A DNA stretch of 64,000 nt. It comes from an uncultured Clostridia bacterium (lineage in GTDB: Bacteria; Bacillota; Clostridia; Oscillospirales; Acutalibacteraceae). Position numbers and translations under genes: made by a program. Of the stretch, positions 16,297-24,457 are shown piece after piece (within the stretch, counting starts at the first letter, position 1; every line of letters begins with the position of its first letter). The stretch covers positions 1 through 64,000 of the forward strand of contig CALGUK010000008.1 of assembly GCA_937920235.1 (NCBI GenBank), read 5' to 3'. A model generated the notes under the pieces. The model saw nothing but the letters and a program-made list of their open reading frames with translations, was not told the origin of the DNA and did not search any database.

Positions 16297-16315
16297 AACA
16301 AATTATATAATAATT

Positions 16316-16591
16316 TTATTCACCTTTCATTTTAGCAAAGCAATCGCTGCAATATACCGGTCTGTCATCCTTTGGTTCAAAAGGAATTTTAGCTTCTCCG
16401 CCACATGATGCACAAACTGCTGTGTGATACACTCTTTCACCACGAGCAGCGTTTTTGCGGGCTATACGGCACTCTTTACATGATTTAGGTTCATTTACAA
16501 GTCCTTTCTCCGCATAAAATTCCTGTTCACCTGCTGTGAAAACGAATTCGTTACCACAAGTTTTGCAGATGAGTGTTTTGTCTTCGTACAT
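16316..16591 (-). CDS. Small zinc-ribbon (CxxC) protein
   Basis: This 91-residue cytoplasmic protein starts MYEDKTLICKTCGNEF, which identifies the zinc-ribbon 'probable zinc-binding domain' family. It has CKTC and CKEC knuckles in the first half and CASC and CSDC in the second, enough for two zinc sites. The start at 16591 follows GTGAGG; an extension upstream to 16654 runs through a hairpin leader and is rejected. The role is unknown. It is encoded immediately downstream of a SigH-like sigma factor, which may be chance. Confidence 0.8.
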   Translation of the reverse strand: MYEDKTLICKTCGNEFVFTAGEQEFYAEKGLVNEPKSCKECRIARKNAARGERVYHTAVCASCGGEAKIPFEPKDDRPVYCSDCFAKMKGE

Positions 16592-16682
16592 TTTAAAAAC
16601 CTCACTGAATTTATTTTTACCCCATACGGAATTGCACCGTATCATTGAAAACAATGCTCATCTTTGAGTGACGGGCTGATAA
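16592..16682 (-). other. 91-base intergenic stretch with two small hairpins
   Basis: Between the sigma factor stop and the zinc-ribbon start lie two short inverted repeats on the minus strand: CATTG/CAATG and ATACGG/CCGTAT. Neither has a T tract, so neither is a convincing terminator. It may be a structured 5' leader; I recognise no riboswitch class. Confidence 0.3.
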
Positions 16683-17273
16683 TCAATAATCATTTTTGAA
16701 TTTTCGCAATTTTCTGCGGATACGTTGAATGGTATTATCCACAGACTTAATATCCATATCAAGAATGTCCGAAATTTCGGATGATATAAAACCTAAAATG
16801 CAAAGCTTATATACTCTAAGCTCTGTAGATGAAAGATTTGCATCGGCATACCGGTTAACTTCATCAAGTTTTTCTCTGAAAAGAAGAAAATCCTCAGGTG
16901 AAGGGTCTGAAACCTCAAGTAACTCCTGTTCGTCAATGGAAATATAAAGATGTAAAGGATCCTTTTCGTTAATTCCGATTTTTCGCAGTGCTGAGATCAT
17001 TTTTCTTGTAATAACGGTTTTAAAATATGTATCAAATTTAACACCACGTGCAGAATCATAAGAATATACGGCAGAAACAAATCCGATCATTCCCTCCTGA
17101 TGCAAATCGTCATTGTCGAGACCGTTAATATATTTAAAAGAACGCGCTTTTTTTAAAATAAAATCAGAATATTTATTGATCAACTCGGTAAGAGCCGAAC
17201 TGTCCCCGCTTTTTGCCAAAAGAACAAGTTGCTCATCATCAAGACTTTTTTTTGAAGAACCGGTGCTCAACAA
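16683..17273 (-). CDS. Sigma-70 family factor, SigH-like
   Basis: This 196-residue sigma factor has regions 2 and 4 only. Region 2 includes DDLHQEGMIGFVSAVYSYD and GVKFDTYF, close to Spo0H/SigH of spore formers. Region 4 ends SSEISDILDMDIKSVDNTIQRIRRKLR (helix-turn-helix, broken as SSEISDIL and VDNTIQRIRRKL). The start is TTG at 17273 (or TTG at 17270) preceded by GAGGTGAT; no ATG is available. It is somewhat shorter than Bacillus SigH (about 218). A role in entry into sporulation is likely given other spore genes here, but related factors also serve competence or stress. Confidence 0.78.
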   Translation of the reverse strand: MLSTGSSKKSLDDEQLVLLAKSGDSSALTELINKYSDFILKKARSFKYINGLDNDDLHQEGMIGFVSAVYSYDSARGVKFDTYFKTVITRKMISALRKIGINEKDPLHLYISIDEQELLEVSDPSPEDFLLFREKLDEVNRYADANLSSTELRVYKLCILGFISSEISDILDMDIKSVDNTIQRIRRKLRKFKNDY

Positions 17274-17314
17274 ATCACCTCAAAACGTTGATCATAAATA
17301 TATACTTATATATA

Positions 17315-17342
17315 ATTATATCACAAAAATTCACAATGTCAA
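17315..17342 (-). promoter_or_regulatory. Promoter of the SigH-like gene
   Basis: On the minus strand a perfect TTGACA (17342-17337) and TATAAT (17320-17315) are separated by 16 bases, about 40 bases upstream of the TTG start. Confidence 0.8.
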
Positions 17343-17388
17343 TAAAATATTATGTATAAATTAAACAAATTATTTTTAACACATAAAT

Positions 17389-17416
17389 TAAGGCGACACA
17401 GTTAATATGTCGCCTT
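17389..17416 (-). terminator. Terminator of the phosphohexomutase/small peptide unit
   Basis: AAGGCGACA pairs with TGTCGCCTT around a nine-base loop. It lies four bases past the stop of the 31-residue reading frame, which supports that frame being part of the transcript. The T tract on the minus strand is weak (TAATTTATG). Confidence 0.7.
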
Positions 17417-17420
17417 AAAT

Positions 17421-17516
17421 TTATACAAAGAGCTGCAATAAAATCGTTGCCGAACTTAGCCCCATTATTACCGCTAATACAATAGCGACAACCTTAATAA
17501 ATTTATCTCTGTTCAT
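17421..17516 (-). CDS. 31-residue membrane peptide (Prli42/DUF4044-like)
   Basis: A short frame starts with ATG at 17516, four bases past the phosphohexomutase stop, with ribosome site AGGAG at the right distance, and ends at TAA 17421. The peptide begins MNRDKFIK and continues as a single hydrophobic helix (VVAIVLAVIMGLSSATILL). The layout (basic N-terminus of about eight residues and one membrane helix, about 30 residues in total) recalls Prli42 and DUF4044 peptides, which anchor the stressosome in Listeria. The match is by shape and not by strong identity. It is followed by a terminator. Confidence 0.6.
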   Translation of the reverse strand: MNRDKFIKVVAIVLAVIMGLSSATILLQLFV

Positions 17517-17519
17517 TTA

Positions 17520-19238
17520 TTAAACTCCTAATATTTTTGATGCATCTTCAGATATCATTTTTGTCTTGTTTTCAGATTCGTTTCTTGATTCGCCGCAGGC
17601 TGTTATATAAACCTTAATCTTAGGCTCTGTTCCCGAGGGTCTAACAATAACCTTGCTATTATCCTCAAGAGAATAGGAAAGGACATTTGATTTCGGGAGA
17701 TTTATTACACTCTCATCACCTGTGGCAATAATTTTCGAAACGCTTGTTTTATAGTCCTCAACTTTTGTTACACTCAATCCAGCAAATGATTTCGGTGCAT
17801 TTTCGCGTAAAGAATTCATAATATCAGACATCTTCTGCATTCCGCTTGCACCCTCAAATGAATAGTTCAAAACAGTATTAAGATACATGCCGTATTTTTC
17901 ATAAATGCTGTCCATAAATTGCTTTAAGGAAATTCCGTTAAGTTTATAATATGATGCCATCTCAGCAATCATAAGGGAAGCAACAACAGCATCCTTATCT
18001 CTTGCATGAACACCTCTGAGATAGCCGTATGACTCCTCCATACCGATAACAAAATTATCTTCTTTACCATCTTTTTCAAGATTTGTAATAAGCTCTCCGA
18101 TGTACTTAAATCCTGTAAGAAGGTCAGCAACCTCAGCACCGTATGATGAGCAAATTGCTTCAATAAGCGGAGTTGTGACGATAGATTTGACAACAATTGG
18201 ATTTGACGGAAGCTTGTTTTGTGCTTTAAGATTTGACAACAAGTATTCACAAAGCATTGCTCCGACTTCATTTCCCGTCATAAGAACATACTCATCACCG
18301 TCTTTAACAGCAATGCCTACTCTATCGCAATCAGGATCGGTTGCAAGAAGTAAGTCGGCATCCGTTCCTTGGGCTGTTTCGATTGCACATTCAAATGCCT
18401 GACGGATTTCCGGATTCGGATAAGGACAGGTCGGGAATTTTCCGTCCGGTTTTTCCTGTTCCTTAACAACAGTTACATCCTTTACACCCGCTAACTTAAG
18501 AATTTTTCTGACCGGCTTATTACCTGCGCCGTTTAAGGGAGTATATATAAGCTTAAGGTTAGCTTTTATAATTTTATCTGAATTTATAAGGCAGGATAAA
18601 ACTTTTTCATAGAATTCATCATATAGCCAATCTTCAATATAATCCACCATGTCCTCAGCAAGAGCGTCCTCAAATCTCATTGTTTTAACACCGGTAAACA
18701 TATCGGTATTCTGAATAAAGCCATATGTTTTTGCAGCTGCATCATCCGTCATCTGATATCCGTTGGGGTCATAACATTTAAAACCATTATATTTTGAGGG
18801 ATTATGGCTTGCTGTTATGATAATACCCGATGAACATCCGAGTCTTCTGACAGCAAAAGAAAGCATAGGTGTAGGAACAAGTTCGGGATAAATATAAACC
18901 TTTATTCCGTTAGCCGCAAGTACACCGGCAGCACTCTCGGCAAACTCCTTTGATTTGATTCTCGAATCATAAGCAATGGCAACAGACGGACTTTCAAAGG
19001 ACTCATTCAAATAATCAGCAAGCCCTTGAGTTGCCTGATTAACTGTATATACATTCATTCTGTTTGTGCCTGCACCGATTACACCGCGTAAGCCTGCAGT
19101 TCCAAACTCAAGATTCTTATAAAAACGGTCAAGTATTGCTTCATTATCGCCTTTTATGCTTTCCAGCTCAGGAATAAGATCCTTATCAGCAACCGCTGAT
19201 TCAATCCATAAATCATAAAGCTTGTTAATATCGTTCAT
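17520..19238 (-). CDS. Phosphoglucomutase/phosphomannomutase (alpha-D-phosphohexomutase)
   Basis: This 572-residue four-domain enzyme interconverts hexose 1- and 6-phosphates. The phosphoserine loop TASHNPSKYNG has the active serine at 144. The metal-binding loop DPDCDRVG and sugar-binding GEESYGY (read here as GMEESYGYL) follow, and the C-terminal phosphate-binding loop is RPSGTEPK. Length agrees with the PgcA-type enzymes of Firmicutes. It supplies glucose 1-phosphate for UDP-glucose, which links to galE elsewhere in the window. The start follows GGAGGTCATATT. A small membrane peptide gene follows in the same transcript. Confidence 0.93.
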   Translation of the reverse strand: MNDINKLYDLWIESAVADKDLIPELESIKGDNEAILDRFYKNLEFGTAGLRGVIGAGTNRMNVYTVNQATQGLADYLNESFESPSVAIAYDSRIKSKEFAESAAGVLAANGIKVYIYPELVPTPMLSFAVRRLGCSSGIIITASHNPSKYNGFKCYDPNGYQMTDDAAAKTYGFIQNTDMFTGVKTMRFEDALAEDMVDYIEDWLYDEFYEKVLSCLINSDKIIKANLKLIYTPLNGAGNKPVRKILKLAGVKDVTVVKEQEKPDGKFPTCPYPNPEIRQAFECAIETAQGTDADLLLATDPDCDRVGIAVKDGDEYVLMTGNEVGAMLCEYLLSNLKAQNKLPSNPIVVKSIVTTPLIEAICSSYGAEVADLLTGFKYIGELITNLEKDGKEDNFVIGMEESYGYLRGVHARDKDAVVASLMIAEMASYYKLNGISLKQFMDSIYEKYGMYLNTVLNYSFEGASGMQKMSDIMNSLRENAPKSFAGLSVTKVEDYKTSVSKIIATGDESVINLPKSNVLSYSLEDNSKVIVRPSGTEPKIKVYITACGESRNESENKTKMISEDASKILGV

Positions 19239-19313
19239 AATATGACCTCCATAATTTTATATATACATTTTATCCCAATTTTTACTAATTGTAAATATAT
19301 ATTTATTTTTATA

Positions 19314-19343
19314 TTGAAAATAATATGTATAATATTGTATAAT
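19314..19343 (+). promoter_or_regulatory. Promoter of yifB/comM
   Basis: TTGAAA (19314-19319) and TATAAT (19338-19343) are separated by 18 bases in the 140-base divergent region, 36 bases before the start codon. Confidence 0.65.
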
Positions 19344-19378
19344 TATAATAAATTTTCTGATATGAAGGAGGAGATATT

Positions 19379-20905
19379 ATGTTTTCGAAAGTTATTAGCC
19401 TTGGTCTTTTCGGTATGGAGGCATATAAGGTAATCGTCGAGGCAGATATCTCCGGCGGTCTGCCGAGATTTGATATTGTCGGACTTCCCGATACTGCTGT
19501 TTCCGAAAGCAGAGAACGTGTGCGTGCTGCAATTAAAAATGCTAATCTGCAATATCCGACAAGCAGAATTACCGTAAATCTTGCACCTGCAGATATGAGA
19601 AAAGAAGGTCCGATATATGATTTGCCTATTCTTATTGCATTGCTATGTGCAAATGAACAATTAAAAAATGTTACTGAAGATATGGCATTTATCGGTGAGC
19701 TTTCACTTGACGGAGAATTGAGAAAAATAAACGGCGTTTTACCTATGGTTCTATGTGCGATAAAGAACGGAATAAAAAAGATTTTTATTCCTGCCGAGAA
19801 TATAAACGAGGGTGCTGTTGTTAAAGGTATTGACGTTTATCCTGTTAAAAATCTTTTTTCACTTATTAAACATCTTACGGGAATTGAAGAGATATCACCA
19901 GTCACAAGTGATGATTATACTGAATATTATAATCCGATAAACATGCCTGATTTTTCGGATGTACGAGGTCAGGAAGAGGTCAAAAGAGCTCTTGAGGTTG
20001 CCGCTGCAGGCGGACACAATGTCCTTATGGTTGGACCGCCTGGTTCGGGAAAGAGCATGCTTGCAAAGAGAATGCCGTCCATTTTGCCTGATATGACATT
20101 TGACGAGTCTATAGAAACTACTAACATATATTCAATTGCAGGTGCGCTTCCGTCGGGAATATCTCTGATTCGTTCAAGACCGTTCCGTTCGCCCCATCAC
20201 ACCGTATCCTCTGCAGGATTATCAGGAGGTGGTGCAATACCCAAACCCGGTGAGGTTTCACTTGCACATAACGGAGTTCTGTTCCTTGATGAATTACCGG
20301 AATTCACCAGAAATACTCTTGAAGTTCTTCGTCAGCCTATTGAAGACGGTATTATCAGTATATCAAGAGCGGCGGCTAAATTTCAATATCCTTGCTCTGT
20401 TATGATGATTTGTGCTATGAATCCTTGTCCCTGCGGATATTACGGTCATCCCACAAGAGTTTGCAGTTGCACAAACGGTGCTGCGCAAAGATATCTCAAC
20501 AGAGTAAGCGGACCTTTAGTTGACAGGCTGGATATTCATATAACGGTTCCTCCCGTTGATTTTGAAAATTTGTCCGGAAATGCCCGTGCGGAAAGCTCTT
20601 CAGAAATCAAAAAAAGAGTTGAAAAAGCAAGAAAAATTCAGCATGAACGATTTAAGGGCACAAAAATAACCTGTAATGCTAAAATGGATGCCTCTGCAAC
20701 ACGAAAATTCTGCAAAATGTCGGACGATGCACTTTTAATACTGAAAACAGCATTTGAAAGGCTGTCACTTTCTGCAAGGGCATACGATAAGGTTCTTCGT
20801 ATTGCAAGAACTATTGCGGATCTTGAAAATTCCGAAATAATTGAAACGCATCATATTACCGAAGCAATTCAGTACAGAAGCTTTGACAGAAGATTTGATG
20901 AATAG
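19379..20905 (+). CDS. YifB/ComM family Mg-chelatase-like AAA+ ATPase
   Basis: The protein has 508 residues. An N-terminal ChlI domain-like region (about 1-170) starts with the typical SLGLFGMEAYKV and LPRFDIVGLPD. A AAA+ module has Walker A GPPGSGKSM (about 220) and Walker B GVLFLDELPEF. A Cys-rich insertion (NPCPCGYYG, CSCT) and a C-terminal Mg-chelatase domain follow. In Gram-negative bacteria ComM is a branch-migration helicase that aids natural transformation; in Clostridia its role is unproven. The start at 19379 follows GAAGGAGGAG. Confidence 0.9.
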   Translation: MFSKVISLGLFGMEAYKVIVEADISGGLPRFDIVGLPDTAVSESRERVRAAIKNANLQYPTSRITVNLAPADMRKEGPIYDLPILIALLCANEQLKNVTEDMAFIGELSLDGELRKINGVLPMVLCAIKNGIKKIFIPAENINEGAVVKGIDVYPVKNLFSLIKHLTGIEEISPVTSDDYTEYYNPINMPDFSDVRGQEEVKRALEVAAAGGHNVLMVGPPGSGKSMLAKRMPSILPDMTFDESIETTNIYSIAGALPSGISLIRSRPFRSPHHTVSSAGLSGGGAIPKPGEVSLAHNGVLFLDELPEFTRNTLEVLRQPIEDGIISISRAAAKFQYPCSVMMICAMNPCPCGYYGHPTRVCSCTNGAAQRYLNRVSGPLVDRLDIHITVPPVDFENLSGNARAESSSEIKKRVEKARKIQHERFKGTKITCNAKMDASATRKFCKMSDDALLILKTAFERLSLSARAYDKVLRIARTIADLENSEIIETHHITEAIQYRSFDRRFDE

Positions 20906-20907
20906 AA

Positions 20908-20940
20908 AAGTCCCCTACTCACATTCTGAGTAAGGGACTT
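20908..20940. terminator. Bidirectional terminator between yifB and thiT
   Basis: AAGTCCC and GGGACTT plus an inner TACTCA/TGAGTA pairing form a long hairpin between the convergent genes, with T residues following on the + strand. Confidence 0.85.
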
Positions 20941-20944
20941 ATTT

Positions 20945-21610
20945 TTATTTTGAAACTTTAGTTATCTGAGGAATTTTACCGATTACTGCAGCAACAACAG
21001 TTGTAATAATAATTTCGGGTATCATATAAAATCCGTTATAAATTATTGAGTAAACAAGAGCGAGTGCATTTCCGCTGAACGTGTCAAGTATAGTTTGTCC
21101 CCAAGAGTAAAATCCTTCCTGCGAGAAGAACCATTCTGCCCATGAACCGAACAGTATATATCCCGATATGATATGGCAGATATATCTGAGCAGTAATGTT
21201 GTAAAAGCACCCAACGCTAATGAAACAGCATTATTTTTTATAGCCTTTTTATACATTGCCGAAAGACCGAGAACCGTATAAGCTATAATATAATCAAGAG
21301 CAAACATAAGTACAATATTTAACAGACTGCCGAGATATTCATCAGATGATGGCATAATCATTTTGCTTATAGTTCCCATACCCATAACCATCTGAACTGC
21401 TGAGTAAAGCAAACCGGTAATAACACCTTTGCTTATTCCGTATTTCCACGCAACGAGTATAACGGGAAGCATACTTACAATTGTTATTTGACCACCGAAT
21501 GCCATTTCAGGAATAATTGATTTTGAAACTAATTCCAAAACCGCTGCCAAAGCAATCATTATTGCACTTTCGGCAAGCCAATAAAGCCAAACCATATTTT
21601 TTCTTTTCAT
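20945..21610 (-). CDS. thiT: ThiT family energy-coupled thiamine transporter (S component)
   Basis: This 221-residue membrane protein has six hydrophobic segments and the ThiT/YuaJ pattern. It includes WKYGISKGVITGLLYS near residue 55, PLDY-like ALDYIIAYTVLGL in the middle, RYICHIISGYILFGSWAEW (thiamine-pocket aromatics, split as RYICHIISGYILFG and SWAEW) and YNGFYMIPE near the C-terminus. It binds thiamine with the shared ECF module encoded elsewhere. The start at 21610 is behind GGAGGTAAAGAGA. A longer open frame upstream is only the riboswitch read in frame. A TPP riboswitch and terminator precede it, which confirms the substrate. Confidence 0.93.
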   Translation of the reverse strand: MKRKNMVWLYWLAESAIMIALAAVLELVSKSIIPEMAFGGQITIVSMLPVILVAWKYGISKGVITGLLYSAVQMVMGMGTISKMIMPSSDEYLGSLLNIVLMFALDYIIAYTVLGLSAMYKKAIKNNAVSLALGAFTTLLLRYICHIISGYILFGSWAEWFFSQEGFYSWGQTILDTFSGNALALVYSIIYNGFYMIPEIIITTVVAAVIGKIPQITKVSK

Positions 21611-21624
21611 TCTCTTTACCTCCA

Positions 21625-21663
21625 AATAAAAAAATTCAGCCAAGGAATACCGCAAGGCTGAAT
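21625..21663 (-). terminator. Riboswitch-controlled attenuator of thiT
   Basis: On the minus strand ATTCAGCC and GGCTGAAT form a stem around a 14-base loop, followed by TTTTTTATTT. It lies between the TPP aptamer and the thiT ribosome site, so TPP binding would promote termination. Confidence 0.85.
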
Positions 21664-21766
21664 GAAAATTTCCTACGCCGGCATTATCCGTGTCAGGTTC
21701 GATGGTCAGAGGCGGAATAGCCTCAATCTCAGCCGACATACCGTCAGCACCCATATACTTATTTAC
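21664..21766 (-). ncRNA. TPP riboswitch (THI element)
   Basis: On the minus strand the conserved thi-box parts are in order: GGGTGC, GGCTGAGATTG, a P3 arm with GAGGC/GCCTC, then ATCGAACCTGA, CGGATAATGCC and GGCGTAGGAA. These are the pyrimidine-binding and diphosphate-binding consensus motifs. It sits upstream of thiT with a terminator between them. The ends are estimates. Confidence 0.95.
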
Positions 21767-21789
21767 TTGGCTGATTACATTATACACCC

Positions 21790-24000
21790 TTACGATTCTT
21801 TGTCAAGTAAAAAATGTGATAAAGAAGAATAACGTAATTGAGTTTTATTATTATCGATCATTGATTTTACACAACTATCTGTTCCTACAAGAACAAGCAA
21901 TTTTTTCGCCCTTGTAACTGCTGTATATAACAAGTTTCTGTAACACAATCTGCTGTTAACGGACAAAACAGGCAAAATTACGGCATCGAATTCACTTCCC
22001 TGACTCTTATGAACCGTAACAGCAAAAGCGTGCTCAATTTCATTGAGTTGTTCCTTGGAATAAGTTGCGCGCTTACCTGAAAAGTCAATAACGATAACAT
22101 CCCTTTTAATATCAATTCTTTCAATATATCCGATGTCTCCGTTATAAATACCGTCCCCGTCTTCACTGTCAGATTCCCAATGAATATTGTAATTATTTCT
22201 TATCTGCATTATTTTATCGCCTTCTCGGAAAATGCGATATCCGAAGACGAGCTCTCTCTTATCAGGTGAAGGAGGATTAAGTGTCTCCTGCAGTACTTTA
22301 TTAAGATTAACCGTTCCGGACTCCCCCTTTTTTGAAGGACAAAGAACCTGAATTTGTGTTAACGGATCAAATCCGTAAGCATTGGGTAATCTGACCGATG
22401 ATAAATCCTTTATTGTTCTGACTGCATCAGCGGGAAAAGTACGGTTCATAAAATAAAAATCGCCGTCCTTATATTCTGTCTGAATCATATTACCGTTAAC
22501 TATTTTATGTGCGTTGAGAACTATATTGCTTTGTGATGACTGTCTGAAAATTTCTTTAAGTTCAACTACGGGAAGAAGTTTTGAATCAGTTAAATCCTTT
22601 AGGACATTACCGGGACTAACGGACGGCAGCTGATTACTGTCACCAACCATAATAAGTCGGCATCCCAATGGCAAAGCATCAAGCAATCTTGAGAACAGAA
22701 AAATATCGACCATGGACATCTCGTCTACAATCAAGACCTGGCAATCAAGAGGGTTTCGCATATTTCGTTTGAAAGAAATATGTTCATCTTCTCCCCATTC
22801 AACTTCAAGCAACCGGTGAATTGTAGTAGCAGTTCTGCCTGTCGCCTCTGTCATACGCTGTGCCGCGCGTCCTGTGGGTGCACAAAGAGCAATATCAAGA
22901 CAATCCTTTTCAAACATATTGATTATGCCGTTAAGCGTTGTTGTCTTTCCCGTTCCCGGCCCGCCGGTTAAAATCAAAACTCCTTTATTAACAGCAGTTA
23001 TAATAGCTTCTTTCTGTAAATCAGCATATCGAATATTGTATTTTTCCTCTATTGAATCAATATATGTTTTAACATCTATGGGATTTTCGGGCGGAAATCT
23101 CAAAAGAACCTTTAATCTGTTAGCAATATTTTTTTCGGAATTAAATGCCTCAGGTAAAAACACATAGATTTTATCCTTGATTTCTTCTGTGACAATTTTT
23201 TTAGAAGTAATCATATTATCTATTGCAATTTCAATTTTTTCCGCAGATTCATTAAGAAAGGCAACAAGAGGCGGTATCATTTTTGCAACGGGAAGACAAG
23301 TGTGACCGTTATTATAATTATGCTTAATAAGGTGCTGCACAGCCGCCTGAATACGATACTCGCAATTGGGTTTGTTCGGAAGTTTTTCCGCAATTTCTTC
23401 TGCCTTTTCAAAGGATATGCTCTTTTCACCGTCACAGAGAATGTACGGATTATTTTCTATAATTTCTACAACGTTGTTTCCTAATTTTTTTATAGCCGAT
23501 AGACTTTCCTGAGCGTTAAGTCCGTATCTGCCAAGATGCATAATCATCTTTCTTTCAGAACAGTGACGTTGGTATTCCTTTGCGATTTTTAATGCTTTTT
23601 CAGGAGATATTCCTTTAATTTCTGCCAAACGTTCAGGATAATTTTCCAATATATCAAACGACTTTTCTTTAAATCTGTCAACAATTTTTCTCGCTGTTGA
23701 TTCACGGATTCCTTTTACGACACCGCTTGAAAGATATCGGTACAAATCATCTGCCGTTTTGGGCATAAGAATTGTGCAGGATTCAGCCTTAAACTGTCTG
23801 CCGTAAACTGCATGCTGATAATACCCTCCGACAAGCTCTATCTTTTCGCCTGATGACAGTTCCGGAAGAATTCCCGTTACTACGATTTCCTCACTTCCTG
23901 TATCTATTATCAAAACAGTATATCCGTTTGACACATTACGATATGTAATTTCGATTATTACACCGACTAATTTAATTTTACATTCAAAATCTTCCATCAA
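21790..24000 (-). CDS. recD2: RecD2-type DNA helicase
   Basis: This 736-residue SF1B helicase has the layout of RecD2, the RecD-like helicase of bacteria without RecBC. An N-terminal OB region and a helix-hairpin-helix region come first (LAEIKGISPEKALKIA near 130). Two RecA domains follow, with Walker A GGPGTGKTTT (about 345), Walker B LIVDEMSM, GDSNQLPSV, and motif VI VTRAKKLLVLVG near the C-terminus. The SH3-like insertion and TVHKSQGSEF motif are present. It unwinds DNA 5' to 3'. The start lies inside the end of the preceding gene (17-base overlap); either of two adjacent ATGs at 24000 or 23997 can be used. Confidence 0.93.
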   Translation of the reverse strand: MMEDFECKIKLVGVIIEITYRNVSNGYTVLIIDTGSEEIVVTGILPELSSGEKIELVGGYYQHAVYGRQFKAESCTILMPKTADDLYRYLSSGVVKGIRESTARKIVDRFKEKSFDILENYPERLAEIKGISPEKALKIAKEYQRHCSERKMIMHLGRYGLNAQESLSAIKKLGNNVVEIIENNPYILCDGEKSISFEKAEEIAEKLPNKPNCEYRIQAAVQHLIKHNYNNGHTCLPVAKMIPPLVAFLNESAEKIEIAIDNMITSKKIVTEEIKDKIYVFLPEAFNSEKNIANRLKVLLRFPPENPIDVKTYIDSIEEKYNIRYADLQKEAIITAVNKGVLILTGGPGTGKTTTLNGIINMFEKDCLDIALCAPTGRAAQRMTEATGRTATTIHRLLEVEWGEDEHISFKRNMRNPLDCQVLIVDEMSMVDIFLFSRLLDALPLGCRLIMVGDSNQLPSVSPGNVLKDLTDSKLLPVVELKEIFRQSSQSNIVLNAHKIVNGNMIQTEYKDGDFYFMNRTFPADAVRTIKDLSSVRLPNAYGFDPLTQIQVLCPSKKGESGTVNLNKVLQETLNPPSPDKRELVFGYRIFREGDKIMQIRNNYNIHWESDSEDGDGIYNGDIGYIERIDIKRDVIVIDFSGKRATYSKEQLNEIEHAFAVTVHKSQGSEFDAVILPVLSVNSRLCYRNLLYTAVTRAKKLLVLVGTDSCVKSMIDNNKTQLRYSSLSHFLLDKES

Positions 24001-24328
24001 AAAAATCCTTTATATTCTCAGGCTTAGTGTAATAAATTCCGTTGCATTCCTTACAGATTTCAAGTAAATCGCTCTTTTCAAAATCAGATAATCCGAAATC
24101 AATTACAACAACCTTACAGTTTCTGCTGTTACAAAACAGACAGATTTTCATTTTTAATCCGTATGCCTTTTTACGAACATTATATGTATTTTTTCCGCAC
24201 GGCAAAACGATAAAAATATCATCATTATTCCTCGGTAACAATAATTTTAACATAATTGCGTAGCAAATTGCAACAGTTCCTATAAGAACAAGCAACATAA
24301 ATATAAACCAGATTAAAGAATCAAACAT
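23984..24328 (-). CDS. Membrane-anchored Cys-rich protein of unknown function
   Basis: The protein has 114 residues: one N-terminal membrane helix (about 7-30) and an 80-residue cytoplasmic domain with CLFCNSRNC and CKECNG cysteines. The spacing CxxC...C and CxxC suggests a metal site or redox pair. I do not recognise the family. The ATG at 24328 follows GAGGTGATTATT; a GTG further up lies inside that ribosome site. The gene overlaps recD2 by 17 bases, so the two are expressed together. A DNA-repair role is possible but not shown. Confidence 0.65.
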   Translation of the reverse strand: MFDSLIWFIFMLLVLIGTVAICYAIMLKLLLPRNNDDIFIVLPCGKNTYNVRKKAYGLKMKICLFCNSRNCKVVVIDFGLSDFEKSDLLEICKECNGIYYTKPENIKDFFDGRF

Positions 24329-24402
24329 AATAATCACCTCACAACATTCTATGTCAATTACAGATTGTTGTTAAAAGTGAAATGTAAAGCATAATAATAA
24401 GA

Positions 24403-24425
24403 CCGATGCAACAAAATCACATCGG
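24403..24425 (-). terminator. Probable terminator of the lipase gene
   Basis: CCGATG and CATCGG form a six-base-pair stem; the minus-strand tail TCTTATTATTAT is only moderately T-rich. Confidence 0.55.
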
Positions 24426-24457
24426 CCTCTTTGATAAAGTTAATATATAAAATCAAA

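Noticed and set aside
21611..21787. Longer ThiT N-terminus
   Set aside because: The sequence is the TPP riboswitch and attenuator, not coding.
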